Shown: positions 7,273 through 13,799, counted from the first letter of the stretch. The stretch is DNA of 27,961 bases from a virus (IMGVR_UViG_3300025120_000411:1-27961), one strand, 5' to 3'. Notes: a model not told the origin generated them from the sequence alone. Numbers and translations: made by a program.

Positions 7273-7550
7273 TATTTTTTCTTTCTTTTCTTCATAGTGC
7301 TTACCATAGTAGGTTTACCGCCTGGATTACCTGCTGCACGTTTACGTTGTACTGCACTACGAATTTGTGCGGCAGTCATACTATTAGCTTTAGAACGGGG
7401 TACACATTTTGGATACTTACCCCCATCACTAGCAGACTTCCTACCACAGGCTTGCCACTTGCCATTCTTTTTTGGAGCGCCAATGTTTACCCAGTCACCT
7501 TTTTTGCCTTTACCGAACCATGCAGTAAGACCGCCTCTAGGTTTAGCCAT
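7272..7550 (-). CDS. Basic phage protein with CGRK...YPKCVP motif
   Basis: 92 aa. Motifs GLTAWFGKGKKGDWVNIG, WQACGRKSASDGGKYPKCVP and SAVQRKRAAGNPGGKPT form a pattern I remember from small uncharacterised proteins of marine phages and some giant viruses. Two Cys (35 and 49) flanked by basic residues might bind a metal or pair. Coupled on both sides by TAATG. Function unknown; strongly basic (KKRKKK tail). Confidence 0.7.
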   Translation of the reverse strand: MAKPRGGLTAWFGKGKKGDWVNIGAPKKNGKWQACGRKSASDGGKYPKCVPRSKANSMTAAQIRSAVQRKRAAGNPGGKPTMVSTMKKRKKK

Positions 7551-7708
7551 TATCTGTACCCACCACCTCTTTGCTTATACGTTCTTACTAACCAACCATT
7601 AGCGTACGCTGATGGGTAAACAGCAAATTTTCTTTTAGCTTCTGCCTTAACTCTTGAATAGAGTTTAGGATTAGTAGGCTTTGCGCCTTTTTTCTTTTTT
7701 GGTGCCAT
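7550..7708 (-). CDS. Basic microprotein with YPSAYANGWLV motif
   Basis: 52 aa, MAPKKKKGAKPTNPKLYSRV followed by KAEAKRKFAVYPSAYANGWL and a RGGGYR end. The YPSAYAxxWLVrxYKxRGG signature marks a small family widespread in marine phages and large viruses (possibly DUF5872; number from memory). One-base TAATG overlaps join it to both neighbours. Function unknown. Confidence 0.7.
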   Translation of the reverse strand: MAPKKKKGAKPTNPKLYSRVKAEAKRKFAVYPSAYANGWLVRTYKQRGGGYR

Positions 7709-7929
7709 TAGTAGCTCCTTATTACCTTACCCCTAAAGGGTGTTTTATCCGCACACCAATCTTCTGGGTGCATGTTGCGAGGTCTTTTTCCTTGGGGCTT
7801 TGATACCATTCTACCCATAGGGGTGTAAAAAGCACACCACTCCTGACGAGGGCGACGTTTTACTGAAGAGCTCATAGACTCCCACATTTTTGTCCCGTTT
7901 GAGGATTTTTTAAATTTTCTTACTGCCAT
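7708..7929 (-). CDS. Basic phage protein, first gene of basic cluster
   Basis: 73 aa, MAVRKFKKSSNGTKMWESMS..., with WCAFYTPMGRM and HPEDWCADKTPFRGK repeating a WCA(F/D) theme. SD GGAGAAATT lies before the ATG. This is the first gene after the consensus promoter at 7968-7995, so it leads the cluster of five basic proteins. Trp- and Arg-rich, net charge strongly positive. Function unknown. Confidence 0.65.
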   Translation of the reverse strand: MAVRKFKKSSNGTKMWESMSSSVKRRPRQEWCAFYTPMGRMVSKPQGKRPRNMHPEDWCADKTPFRGKVIRSY

Positions 7930-7940
7930 AATTTCTCCAT

Positions 7941-7967
7941 AAAAAAAGAGGGTATAGATATACCCTC
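7941..7967 (-). terminator. Rho-independent terminator after uvdE
   Basis: On the minus strand GAGGGTAT-(loop)-ATACCCTC (7967-7948) is followed directly by seven T. It ends transcripts coming from uvdE. The 5' arm touches the -10 of the next promoter, so RNAs started at that promoter (expected start near 7961) lack most of the 5' arm and should escape it. Confidence 0.85.
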
Positions 7968-7995
7968 ATTATACGTTATTCATGTACTGTGTCAA
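7968..7995 (-). promoter_or_regulatory. Consensus sigma70 promoter TTGACA-16-TATAAT
   Basis: On the minus strand TTGACA (7995-7990), 16 nt, TATAAT (7973-7968): both hexamers are perfect. It should drive the basic-protein cluster 7929-6849 and possibly genes beyond. It lies between the uvdE stop (8003) and the terminator hairpin. Confidence 0.8.
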
Positions 7996-8002
7996 AACAA
8001 AA

Positions 8003-9076
8003 TTATAACCTTTTGGTGATTACAGGCTCTCCACCAAATTTTTCTTCTTGTTTAATAAAGTCATAAAAACCTTGAACAGCAACTTCTTTGTGTTTTGCTT
8101 CAATGTCGAAATCAGCGTACTCAAGCATAGGCACATGATTAGCCATTAAATCTTCATCCCAATAAGTTTCAGAATGTGCATTAGGTTTCATCCAATAAGC
8201 TGAATTGTCGGGGTGGAAAGATTGTGATTTGTGGAACAACGGGCGTACGCCTCGCCATGACTTGACAGCTTCCACGAAGTAGTCACTTGTGTGCGTGATG
8301 TGATCAACGTCTCGAACTTTCCTATTGACCGTTTTTTCGCCAACTTTAACTCTCTCAGTCTCAACCATTCTATGGCAGGCATAGTGGTGTGTGTCGAGGG
8401 TGCAGCGGATAGGGATCCGTTGGGCAAGTTCAAGTGTATGGTGGATGTCATATCCATTGGGTTTATCTTCGTTCTCGACGGATAAGCAGCCTTGGGCATA
8501 GTCGGATAAGTAGGGGAAGTGTGTGGCAAAGCGTTTAATACCATCTTCGTGTTTTCCTCCATAGAGTCCTTGTAGGTGAATGTTCATTGAAAAATCTTGG
8601 GCAGGTAAACCCATCATCGATCCGTATAAAGCATGATACTCAAGATCTTCAATAGATTTTGTTACAACGTCTGGTTTATCAGACGCAAGTACTGTATACT
8701 GAGCAGGATGAGTAGATAAACGAATACCGTGTTTTTTAGCAGCATTACCTGCAAGTTTAAGAATTTCTGAAAGTTCTTCCCAAATTTCTTCATACCACGG
8801 TTGTGTAAAGTGTAGAGTGTAGCAAGGAAATAGCTCACTAGAAATTCTAAATGCTCGTAAATTTTGTGGTTGGTTAGGGAAGTATGTTGTAAGTATATCA
8901 AGTAGTTTTTTAGTATTTGCTATAGCTTTTTGTTGTACTTTTTCTTTACCACCTTCTTTGAGGGCGTAAGTTTTGGTAGTAGTACCAAAATTGTACCTTT
9001 TTGCTAAAGTTTTATCATGCCACTGACAACACTGAGAGAGTCGCCAATCGATTTGCGTTTTATTGAAATATTCCAT
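8003..9076 (-). CDS. uvdE: UV damage endonuclease UvdE
   Basis: 357 aa TIM-barrel endonuclease that nicks DNA 5' to UV photoproducts, an alternative to UvrABC or T4 DenV. Family motifs in order: FRISSELFP (76-84), RLSTHPAQYTVL (119-130) with metal-ligand His, NIHLQGLYGGKHEDG (about 165-179), LSVENEDKPNGYD (about 198-210) with metal-binding Glu, and LDTHHYACH (about 227-235). Length is slightly above bacterial UvdE and all metal-binding blocks are present. SD TGGAGAA precedes ATG. It forms its own transcription unit with promoter 9099-9127 and terminator 7941-7967. Likely protects phage DNA in sunlit water. Confidence 0.93.
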   Translation of the reverse strand: MEYFNKTQIDWRLSQCCQWHDKTLAKRYNFGTTTKTYALKEGGKEKVQQKAIANTKKLLDILTTYFPNQPQNLRAFRISSELFPCYTLHFTQPWYEEIWEELSEILKLAGNAAKKHGIRLSTHPAQYTVLASDKPDVVTKSIEDLEYHALYGSMMGLPAQDFSMNIHLQGLYGGKHEDGIKRFATHFPYLSDYAQGCLSVENEDKPNGYDIHHTLELAQRIPIRCTLDTHHYACHRMVETERVKVGEKTVNRKVRDVDHITHTSDYFVEAVKSWRGVRPLFHKSQSFHPDNSAYWMKPNAHSETYWDEDLMANHVPMLEYADFDIEAKHKEVAVQGFYDFIKQEEKFGGEPVITKRL

Positions 9077-9098
9077 AGATTCTCCATTGATTTTCTAT

Positions 9099-9127
9099 AT
9101 CATATAACATCGCAAACCGATAGGCAA
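9099..9127 (-). promoter_or_regulatory. Promoter for uvdE: TTGCCT-17-TATGAT
   Basis: Minus strand TTGCCT (9127-9122), 17 nt, TATGAT (9104-9099). Expected start near 9092, giving a leader of about 15 nt that carries the TGGAG Shine-Dalgarno before ATG 9076. Shares the TTGCC -35 with other promoters in this window. Confidence 0.65.
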
Positions 9128-9133
9128 TAATAG

Positions 9134-9460
9134 TTATTTTTTCTTTAGTGCGTCAGCGCCAAAGAATGCAGATACTAAGGCAGCAATAGCAACAAAATAA
9201 GTAGGAGCAATATCCCCTATAATTGTTGCTGCTTTATCTAACCCTAATAATGAAGTCCCTAAGATAGCAAAGGGATAAAGTAGCATACCAAAGAGAGCAA
9301 ACCAAGTCATTTTTCGCATAGCATCACGTTGTGCGTCTGCGTCTTCCATTTCTTTACGTTTGAACTCCATATACATTGCGTGTTCATCTTCAGTGACTCT
9401 GCCATCACCGTTTGAATCTGCTGGGTGGTATCCTGCGGCTTTAATTTCTTCGTCAGCCAT
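9134..9460 (-). CDS. EF-hand membrane protein
   Basis: 108 aa. A canonical EF-hand loop DSNGDGRVTEDE (residues 15-26) has all Ca2+-coordinating positions filled, followed by a charged helix and two hydrophobic segments, about 52-72 and 85-101. Predicted inner-membrane protein with a small calcium-binding head. Start coupled by TAATG to the Ala/Pro/Lys-rich gene. Related two-helix EF-hand proteins occur in marine phages from memory; function unknown. A Ca2+-sensitive holin or regulator is a speculation suggested by size and topology. Confidence 0.75.
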   Translation of the reverse strand: MADEEIKAAGYHPADSNGDGRVTEDEHAMYMEFKRKEMEDADAQRDAMRKMTWFALFGMLLYPFAILGTSLLGLDKAATIIGDIAPTYFVAIAALVSAFFGADALKKK

Positions 9461-9681
9461 TACTTACTCGCTTTAGGTGCAGCCTTTGTAGGGGCAGCTT
9501 TAGGAGCAGCTTTTGCTACTGGTGCAGCTGGAGCAGCTTTTACTACTGGTCCTTCTGGTGCGCCTGGGTTAGCACACATATCTTCTCCTGCCATAATCCC
9601 GTCAATCTCAGCTAAACCATATCCATGCTTCATGAGCCATGTACGGGCTTCAACGTCTGACATTCCTTTAATTTCTTCCAT
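9460..9681 (-). CDS. Small protein with Ala/Pro/Lys-rich tail
   Basis: 73 aa from ATG 9681, chosen because AGGAGAAAAACT precedes it; a longer in-frame start at 9720 lacks an SD. The N-terminal 40 residues (MEEIKGMSDVEARTWLMKHG...) look like a small helical domain resembling a UBA-type fold only in length and LMxxGY pattern. The last 27 residues are a low-complexity Ala/Pro/Lys tail (APAAPVAKAAPKAAPTKAAP) like a histone H1 tail. Possible nucleic-acid or protein linker; function unknown. Confidence 0.65.
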   Translation of the reverse strand: MEEIKGMSDVEARTWLMKHGYGLAEIDGIMAGEDMCANPGAPEGPVVKAAPAAPVAKAAPKAAPTKAAPKASK

Positions 9682-9694
9682 AGTTTTTCTCCTA

Positions 9695-10015
9695 TTATCC
9701 GTCTTGATAATTTCCAACATCAGGTGTTGGTTTTTTAGACGATTTTTCTAATTGTTCAATACGAGCTTCAAGCTCGTCAATCTTTGAGGTAATCTTTGGG
9801 TACTTTGTACGCCAAGCATTATAATCGTTTTGTAACCATGTCCATCCCCATTTAGTAGCTAAACACTCACAACTAGCATCAAATTTGCGTACTGCCCACA
9901 TAGCCATTCTTGTATCTTTAAACCAAAATAAAAATGCAGCACCAAATAGTGAGCCAACAATGCCTGTATAAATCCAAAGACGATCGCTTGCCATATTTTG
10001 TATCATATCCCACAT
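9695..10015 (-). CDS. Membrane protein with C-terminal coiled coil
   Basis: 106 aa from the ATG at 10015, picked because TAATG overlaps the nuclease stop; a start four codons upstream is also open. One membrane segment about 14-31 (WIYTGIVGSLFGAAFLFWF), a Trp-rich middle (KWGWTWLQNDYNAWRTKYP) and a short coiled coil IDELEARIEQLEKS. Similar unnamed proteins are known to me from marine myoviruses. Function unknown. Confidence 0.7.
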   Translation of the reverse strand: MWDMIQNMASDRLWIYTGIVGSLFGAAFLFWFKDTRMAMWAVRKFDASCECLATKWGWTWLQNDYNAWRTKYPKITSKIDELEARIEQLEKSSKKPTPDVGNYQDG

Positions 10016-10464
10016 TAGTTGCACCAACTTTCTTTAGTTCCGCCATCATAGGGTCTAGCTAATCCAGCATTTATAATTTCATCTTTATAAAGCTTACCGT
10101 CTAAATAAACATCAACAAGTACGCGTCCTCCATACTTGTCCCATTTTAAGTTAGCAAACTCAATTTTTTCAGCAGCTCTAAACATTTTGTTAGCGAACTC
10201 TCTGCCTTTTAGTGCTAGTTTCTTTTCTTCCGCACATTCAGCGCGCATTTCTGGAGTATCGATACCTAATATTCTAACGCTCATCTTTTGAAGAGGTTCT
10301 GGGAGTGTAGAGGCTATAACATAGCAGGTATCCCCATCATAACAAACATTGCCTCTAAACTCTCTCATATTTAGAAAATCATCAGCTAAAGCATTAAAAG
10401 CAATAAGAGCTACGGTTAAAAATACAGCTGTTGTAACTAGTAAAGTGTTAATTCGTGTGTTCAT
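10015..10464 (-). CDS. Secreted thermonuclease (SNase family)
   Basis: 149 aa micrococcal-nuclease-like enzyme. Signal peptide about 1-27 (TTAVFLTVALIAFNALA) directs it to the periplasm. Catalytic and Ca2+-binding residues of the Staphylococcus nuclease fold are present: YDGDT (Asp45), VRILGIDTPEM (Arg64, Asp69, Glu72) and KYGGRVLVDVYLDG (Arg114); INAGLARPYDGGTK closes the domain. SD AAAAGGAGATGAT before ATG. A phage-encoded exported nuclease could recycle extracellular or periplasmic DNA, or attack competing phage DNA as it enters; this is inference. The next gene downstream is coupled by TAATG. Confidence 0.92.
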   Translation of the reverse strand: MNTRINTLLVTTAVFLTVALIAFNALADDFLNMREFRGNVCYDGDTCYVIASTLPEPLQKMSVRILGIDTPEMRAECAEEKKLALKGREFANKMFRAAEKIEFANLKWDKYGGRVLVDVYLDGKLYKDEIINAGLARPYDGGTKESWCN

Positions 10465-10475
10465 ATCATCTCCTT

Positions 10476-10658
10476 TTATTTATATACTTGTGTGTTTACG
10501 GGATCTCTTAATACAGGTTTGCAAACAGCTTTATAATCTCTTTGTTTATTCATTCTTTCAGCAAAATATAAACAGCGGTCTATATCGTAAAAGTGCATAC
10601 CTGCACCTTTTAGTTCAGATCCTTGAAAAAACACAACTAACAAAAAAAGATGAATCAT
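10476..10658 (-). CDS. Small exported two-cysteine protein
   Basis: 60 aa. The hydrophobic start MIHLFLLVVFFQGSELKG is a short signal or anchor; IDRCLYFAERMNKQ and YKAVCKPVL carry the two cysteines 17 residues apart. It fits the DxCLxxA...C[KQ][KP] pattern shared with the genes at 12053, 12309 and, loosely, 1353. ATGA overlap with the upstream gene. The terminal codons TAT-AAA-TAA happen to make a T4-late-promoter-like word ahead of the thermonuclease. Confidence 0.6.
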   Translation of the reverse strand: MIHLFLLVVFFQGSELKGAGMHFYDIDRCLYFAERMNKQRDYKAVCKPVLRDPVNTQVYK

Positions 10659-11134
10659 AGTACTACCACAAAGAGAAATATAAATAAAGCAATTGCTGCA
10701 CCTACCACAACTGCAACAATACCAGCCTGTTTTATCATTTCTTCGAATTCTCTTGCTTCTTCACGTTTCTTACGTTTGGCTGCAGCAACAGCCTCACGTT
10801 CTTCTTGTATCTTTTTAGCTCTTAAGTCAACTATAGTTTGCCATGTATCTGGACCAAAGCGCAAGTTAATTAAATTTTTCATTTCTTGCATCTTTTCTGC
10901 TGCAAGTTTGGCGTCAATTACTTCTTGAGCAACTGTCTTGATGCCGAACTGGTCTGCCATTCCAACACCAGCATTCTTGGATCTTTTCTTATTGATGTCT
11001 TCTTGGCCGCGAAAGAGACCATCAACAGCACCTGCAATTTCACCAATGTCTTTAGCTGTATCAATGTTAGATTTAATGAAGTCAACACTTGCCTTGACAA
11101 GTGATATTCCGGCCATAATCTCTGCTATTGGCAT
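10655..11134 (-). CDS. Conserved marine-phage protein with C-terminal membrane helix
   Basis: 159 aa. N-terminus MPIAEIMAGISLVKASVDFI followed by DIGEIAGAVDGLFRGQEDIN, then a charged helix with many KKR residues and a C-terminal membrane segment about 138-159. I recognise the first 100 residues as a protein conserved across marine T4-like phages, without known function; versions I recall lack the C-terminal anchor. It is first in its transcription unit, behind a roughly 100-nt leader and promoter 11248-11275. Confidence 0.75.
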   Translation of the reverse strand: MPIAEIMAGISLVKASVDFIKSNIDTAKDIGEIAGAVDGLFRGQEDINKKRSKNAGVGMADQFGIKTVAQEVIDAKLAAEKMQEMKNLINLRFGPDTWQTIVDLRAKKIQEEREAVAAAKRKKREEAREFEEMIKQAGIVAVVVGAAIALFIFLFVVVL

Positions 11135-11247
11135 ATAAATCTACCTTTCTAGTGCGTAAAGCACCAAGAACCCCACTCGCATAAGCGGCAAGTAGATATT
11201 ATATTAATAATTTAGCTACATAGGGAGGGGGATTCCTATATACAATA

Positions 11248-11275
11248 ATTGTATCATGTATGGTGAGTATGGCAA
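11248..11275 (-). promoter_or_regulatory. Promoter TTGCCA-16-TACAAT with structured leader
   Basis: Minus strand TTGCCA (11275-11270), 16 nt, TACAAT (11253-11248). The gene-free stretch 11135-11309 also holds two small dyads in the leader: GTGC...GCAC at 11152-11164 and ACTTGC...GCGAGT at 11175-11193. No terminator tract was found for the upstream gene. The leader of about 105 nt is the longest in the window. Confidence 0.6.
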
Positions 11276-11309
11276 AATAAAATTTATTATACACAAATGT
11301 AAAAGATTT

Positions 11310-11693
11310 TTAATCCAAAGTGTTTCTATCTCCTGGGGCTCCTGGGGCTTGAGTACACTGTTGAGTTCTAGGGCATTGAAAGTATTTATCCATTGCTACT
11401 GTGAGATCTAAGTGTCCTGTTGCTCCACGTTCGTATATACACATACGTTCGTCGGTTTCAGGATCTACATATTGTCGTTTAAGTCTACAAGAAATTGTAT
11501 TAGAAGTGGTAGGGGGTATTGCTTTGCGACGGCACTCCATAGGTTCAAGTCCTAATATCTTTTGGGGCCATCTAAGTGGGTTGGTATTCCATAAAATACA
11601 ATGAGCTTTATCTTCATTGCCTGTATACATTCTACCACCTGCATTAGCCGTAATAGGGGTGATAAATAAAAATATAGTAAGTAAAATATACAC
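11310..11693 (-). CDS. Exported Cys-rich small protein, GTG start
   Basis: 127 aa, GTG start at 11693 sharing one base with the upstream TAG (TAGTG). Clear signal peptide about 1-18 (ILLTIFLFITPITANA). The mature part has six cysteines (HCILWN, MECRRK, SCRLKR, MCIYERG, QCPRTQQC) suitable for three disulfides, and ends in a Pro/Gly-rich tail. The CIYERGATG...CPRTQQC block resembles unnamed marine-phage proteins I recall. Function unknown; likely periplasmic. Confidence 0.7.
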   Translation of the reverse strand: MYILLTIFLFITPITANAGGRMYTGNEDKAHCILWNTNPLRWPQKILGLEPMECRRKAIPPTTSNTISCRLKRQYVDPETDERMCIYERGATGHLDLTVAMDKYFQCPRTQQCTQAPGAPGDRNTLD

Positions 11694-12037
11694 TATTGGG
11701 TAGGGGCGGGCTTTATTCCAAACGTTCTAGAGTAGCCGGGATCCTCATCATAGGCTTCTGCCCATTTATTTTCTGTGAACTTTGCAAACTTAATTAGATC
11801 TTCAATATCAATTGAGTTTGCAGTTAGCCATCTTTCGTGATCTACAAGTGCGGTCTTCAGCTCGTCGATATCACGTTTTTGATTAACATCATCTTCTACT
11901 GCCATTCTACTAGTTAATTCAGTAACTTCTTTGCTAAGTGTTTCAATTGTTTGTGCTTGTTGAGCTGTCCACCAAACAAATCCTGATACTTGCAATACTA
12001 TAGCTGCTACAACTCCTATTCCGAATTTCATATTCAT
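11693..12037 (-). CDS. Membrane-anchored coiled-coil protein
   Basis: 114 aa. Membrane segment about 4-24 (FGIGVVAAIVLQVSGFVWW), then coiled coil TIETLSKEVTELTSRMAVED and a charged helix. AAGGATATACC precedes the ATG. The GVVAAIVLQVSGFVWWTAQQ start is shared with a small family in marine phages, as far as I remember. Function unknown; topology suggests a periplasmic coiled coil. Confidence 0.7.
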   Translation of the reverse strand: MNMKFGIGVVAAIVLQVSGFVWWTAQQAQTIETLSKEVTELTSRMAVEDDVNQKRDIDELKTALVDHERWLTANSIDIEDLIKFAKFTENKWAEAYDEDPGYSRTFGIKPAPTQ

Positions 12038-12052
12038 GGTATATCCTTTATA

Positions 12053-12307
12053 TTAAAATGGTTTTAATTCACTTTTCTTAACGGTTACAAATTCAAGTAT
12101 ACGGTTATCTTCATCCACTTTTACCATAAGTTTCTTACAAGCCAATCTCATAGAACCTTTATATGCGTTTGATCCAGGTGATTTTACGTTACGGGAGATT
12201 GTTCGTTTTGCTTTCAAACATTCACTCAGACCGTCTCTCACTGTGTATTCTTGTATTTGCAGGGGACTGCCAAAGAACATTAATAATACGATTGCCTCTT
12301 TAACCAT
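12053..12307 (-). CDS. Small exported two-cysteine protein
   Basis: 84 aa. Hydrophobic N-terminus (EAIVLLMFFGSPLQIQ), then DGLSECLKAKRTISRNV and MRLACKKLMVKVDED. It is a close match in layout to the next gene upstream (12309), with ECLKAKR against DCLKAKK and ACKKLMVKV against TCQKRLVEV. SD AGGAGG overlaps the upstream stop region. Part of the exported paralog group; function unknown. Confidence 0.65.
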   Translation of the reverse strand: MVKEAIVLLMFFGSPLQIQEYTVRDGLSECLKAKRTISRNVKSPGSNAYKGSMRLACKKLMVKVDEDNRILEFVTVKKSELKPF

Positions 12308-12308
12308 A

Positions 12309-12584
12309 TCATCCTCCTAGCTTCTCTGTAATACTTTTCGCTTTGGTCCGTGGATTCTCATCTGTATCTAGCAAACGAACAATATAGTCCTTGCCGCTAG
12401 CATCCTTTCCAACTTCTACAAGGCGTTTTTGGCATGTGAACCTAAATGGCTTTTCACCATCATAAGATCTTTCATTAGTTTTTTTTGCTTTCAAGCAGTC
12501 TACCATTTTGTGATGTCCAACGTGCGATTCTACTGCGCCATTGACATATAATAATAGAGTGATGCACACCATTTCAGTTGTCAT
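12309..12584 (-). CDS. Small exported two-cysteine protein (paralog)
   Basis: 91 aa. Short hydrophobic start (MVCITLLLYVNGAVES), MVDCLKAKKTNERSYDG, FRFTCQKRLVEVGKD. Tandem paralog of the gene at 12053: both keep CLKAK[RK] and C[KQ]K.[ML]V.V at nearly the same spacing. This supports local duplication followed by divergence. Likely periplasmic; function unknown. Confidence 0.65.
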   Translation of the reverse strand: MTTEMVCITLLLYVNGAVESHVGHHKMVDCLKAKKTNERSYDGEKPFRFTCQKRLVEVGKDASGKDYIVRLLDTDENPRTKAKSITEKLGG

Positions 12585-12585
12585 T

Positions 12586-13008
12586 TTAGTGTCCGTTCTT
12601 TTGTTTAATTTCTAACTGAGCGTCTTTGAGTTTTTCAATTTGTTCTTCTAAATTGTTAATTCTCTTTTCATAAAACTCAAGTGTTAGTTTTTGTTGTTGA
12701 TCATAAGGCGCCCTGCCTTCTTCGATCTCAGTGGCTAAACTTTCAAGTTCTCCTGCCAAATGTTCAATCAACATAAATTGTTCATTGTCAGCAGGTAAAC
12801 TTCCCATTTCTCCTCTTGGCCATTTAATGCGAAACTCAGTGTTTTGGTTTAAGTCTGCTACCATCATAGTCTGTTTTGTTTCGACTTTATTCAGTCTTTC
12901 AACAATACCAAAATATGCCCAAGTTGCTAATGCTGTAAAAACAAGCATGCTTACAATATTTCTAAGAGGTAAAGCTACTTCGGTGCCTTCATTTAGTTTA
13001 GTCGCCAT
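12586..13008 (-). CDS. Conserved membrane coiled-coil protein
   Basis: 140 aa. Cytoplasmic N-terminus, one membrane helix about 17-36 (IVSMLVFTALATWAYFGIV), a conserved middle FRIKWPRGEMGSLPADNEQF, and a C-terminal coiled coil (KRINNLEEQIEKLKDAQLEI). The RIKWPRGE[ML]G block is, from memory, conserved in marine phages. It starts 11 nt inside the o-spanin gene, so it belongs to the lysis-gene neighbourhood, but its role is unknown. Confidence 0.7.
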   Translation of the reverse strand: MATKLNEGTEVALPLRNIVSMLVFTALATWAYFGIVERLNKVETKQTMMVADLNQNTEFRIKWPRGEMGSLPADNEQFMLIEHLAGELESLATEIEEGRAPYDQQQKLTLEFYEKRINNLEEQIEKLKDAQLEIKQKNGH

Positions 13009-13384
13009 CTGATTTCTCCGTCACAGCTTCTTCGTAATATACGATAATATCTGTTTGCTGATTTAAAAATCGTTTTAATTCTGCTACATTTAAAGCTAAA
13101 TTCTCATAATCTTTAATACTAAGAGCAACAAACGCAACAGTGCCGTGAATTTCTTCAAATTCTTTTAAGAAATCATCTACATTTTCGGAGTTTACAACGT
13201 AAACTTTTGTGTCAGTTAGCTGGACTGGTTTCGGTCTGGCTACTAGTGGTATCTGTACTTTCTGTACCTGAGTTACCACTTGAACTTCCTTCTCCGGTCT
13301 GCTGCAACCATTTAGGAAGAGCATACTCAGAAGAATCACCAGAGTCGCGCATAATGTCCCGCCATACGTTGGCAGTCGCACCAT
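12998..13384 (-). CDS. Outer-membrane spanin (Rz1-like lipoprotein)
   Basis: 128 aa lipoprotein. The N-terminus LVILLSMLFLNGCSRPEKEV ends in a lipobox L-N-G-C with Cys27 as the lipidated residue. The mature part (VYVVNSENVDDFLKEFEEIH, LSIKDYENLALNVAELKRFL, IIVYYEEAV) matches a phage family I associate with o-spanins. SD GAAGGT lies before the ATG. It begins 173 nt inside the 3' end of the i-spanin gene in another frame, the nested layout typical of Rz/Rz1. It is longer than lambda Rz1 (60 aa). It should join with the i-spanin to fuse inner and outer membranes at lysis. Confidence 0.75.
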   Translation of the reverse strand: MVRLPTYGGTLCATLVILLSMLFLNGCSRPEKEVQVVTQVQKVQIPLVARPKPVQLTDTKVYVVNSENVDDFLKEFEEIHGTVAFVALSIKDYENLALNVAELKRFLNQQTDIIVYYEEAVTEKSDGD

Positions 13385-13706
13385 TCATTTTACCTTCTAA
13401 TTTAGCAGCATCTTTGATGGCATCTTGAACTAAATCTAATTGTTGGAGTTTATTTCTTAGATCATCACCATATGCTTCTGATTTTTGTAGGGATTTTTGA
13501 AGTTGATTATTAAGTTCTCCAACCTTTGCCATCTCAGTCTTAACTAAGTCAAGACTAGACTCGGCTGTGTTAACAGCAACTTCAAGTTTAGCGTTATTTT
13601 CTCTGAGAGTAGCGATACGATCTTGGGTGTCATTATAATACCAATAGAATACGCCTGACAAACAAGCCATTAAAATACCCGCTACTATAGCTATTTTAAT
13701 ACCCAT
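13212..13706 (-). CDS. Inner-membrane spanin (Rz-like)
   Basis: 164 aa from ATG 13706. Membrane helix about 3-22 (IKIAIVAGILMACLSGVFYW), then a long coiled coil to about residue 100 and a Ser/Thr/Gly-rich tail. This is the type II, periplasmic coiled-coil architecture of i-spanins, and the lipoprotein gene is nested in its 3' end. A TTG 16 codons upstream keeps the frame open but would place charged and Cys residues before the helix, and it lies upstream of the -35; the ATG is preferred. No SD precedes it: the ATG is 6 nt after a -10 element, so the message may be leaderless. Confidence 0.75.
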   Translation of the reverse strand: MGIKIAIVAGILMACLSGVFYWYYNDTQDRIATLRENNAKLEVAVNTAESSLDLVKTEMAKVGELNNQLQKSLQKSEAYGDDLRNKLQQLDLVQDAIKDAAKLEGKMNGATANVWRDIMRDSGDSSEYALPKWLQQTGEGSSSGNSGTESTDTTSSQTETSPAN

Positions 13707-13712
13707 AGCATA

Positions 13713-13740
13713 ATTGTAACAGATAGAAAATAAATGGCAA
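13713..13740 (-). promoter_or_regulatory. Promoter TTGCCA-16-TACAAT, possibly leaderless start
   Basis: Minus strand TTGCCA (13740-13735), 16 nt, TACAAT (13718-13713); both hexamers and the spacing are identical to the promoter at 11248. Six bases separate the -10 from the ATG of the i-spanin, so RNA should begin at or next to the A of the start codon. Confidence 0.65.
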
Positions 13741-13799
13741 ATGATTTTAACCAAAAGGTTAGAAACGACAGATTTTTGGCACCGTCATTTTTTTGACAG

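Noticed and set aside
7219-7619. Two long plus-strand frames of 127-128 codons.
   Set aside because: They lie opposite the TAATG-coupled basic genes, are very rich in Phe/Leu from antisense of Lys codons, and have no SD.
8188-8562. 124-codon minus frame within uvdE.
   Set aside because: Out-of-frame shadow of the UvdE gene, without SD or recognisable motif.
10487-10494. TATAAATA on the minus strand, a T4 late-promoter word, before the thermonuclease gene.
   Set aside because: It is the Tyr-Lys-stop end of the upstream gene, and I found no second good example before other genes; kept as a coincidence.
13755-13799. Terminator after the Na/Pi gene.
   Set aside because: Only short AT-rich dyads (TGTCA/TGACG; TAACC/GGTTA) without a U-tract; too weak to call.
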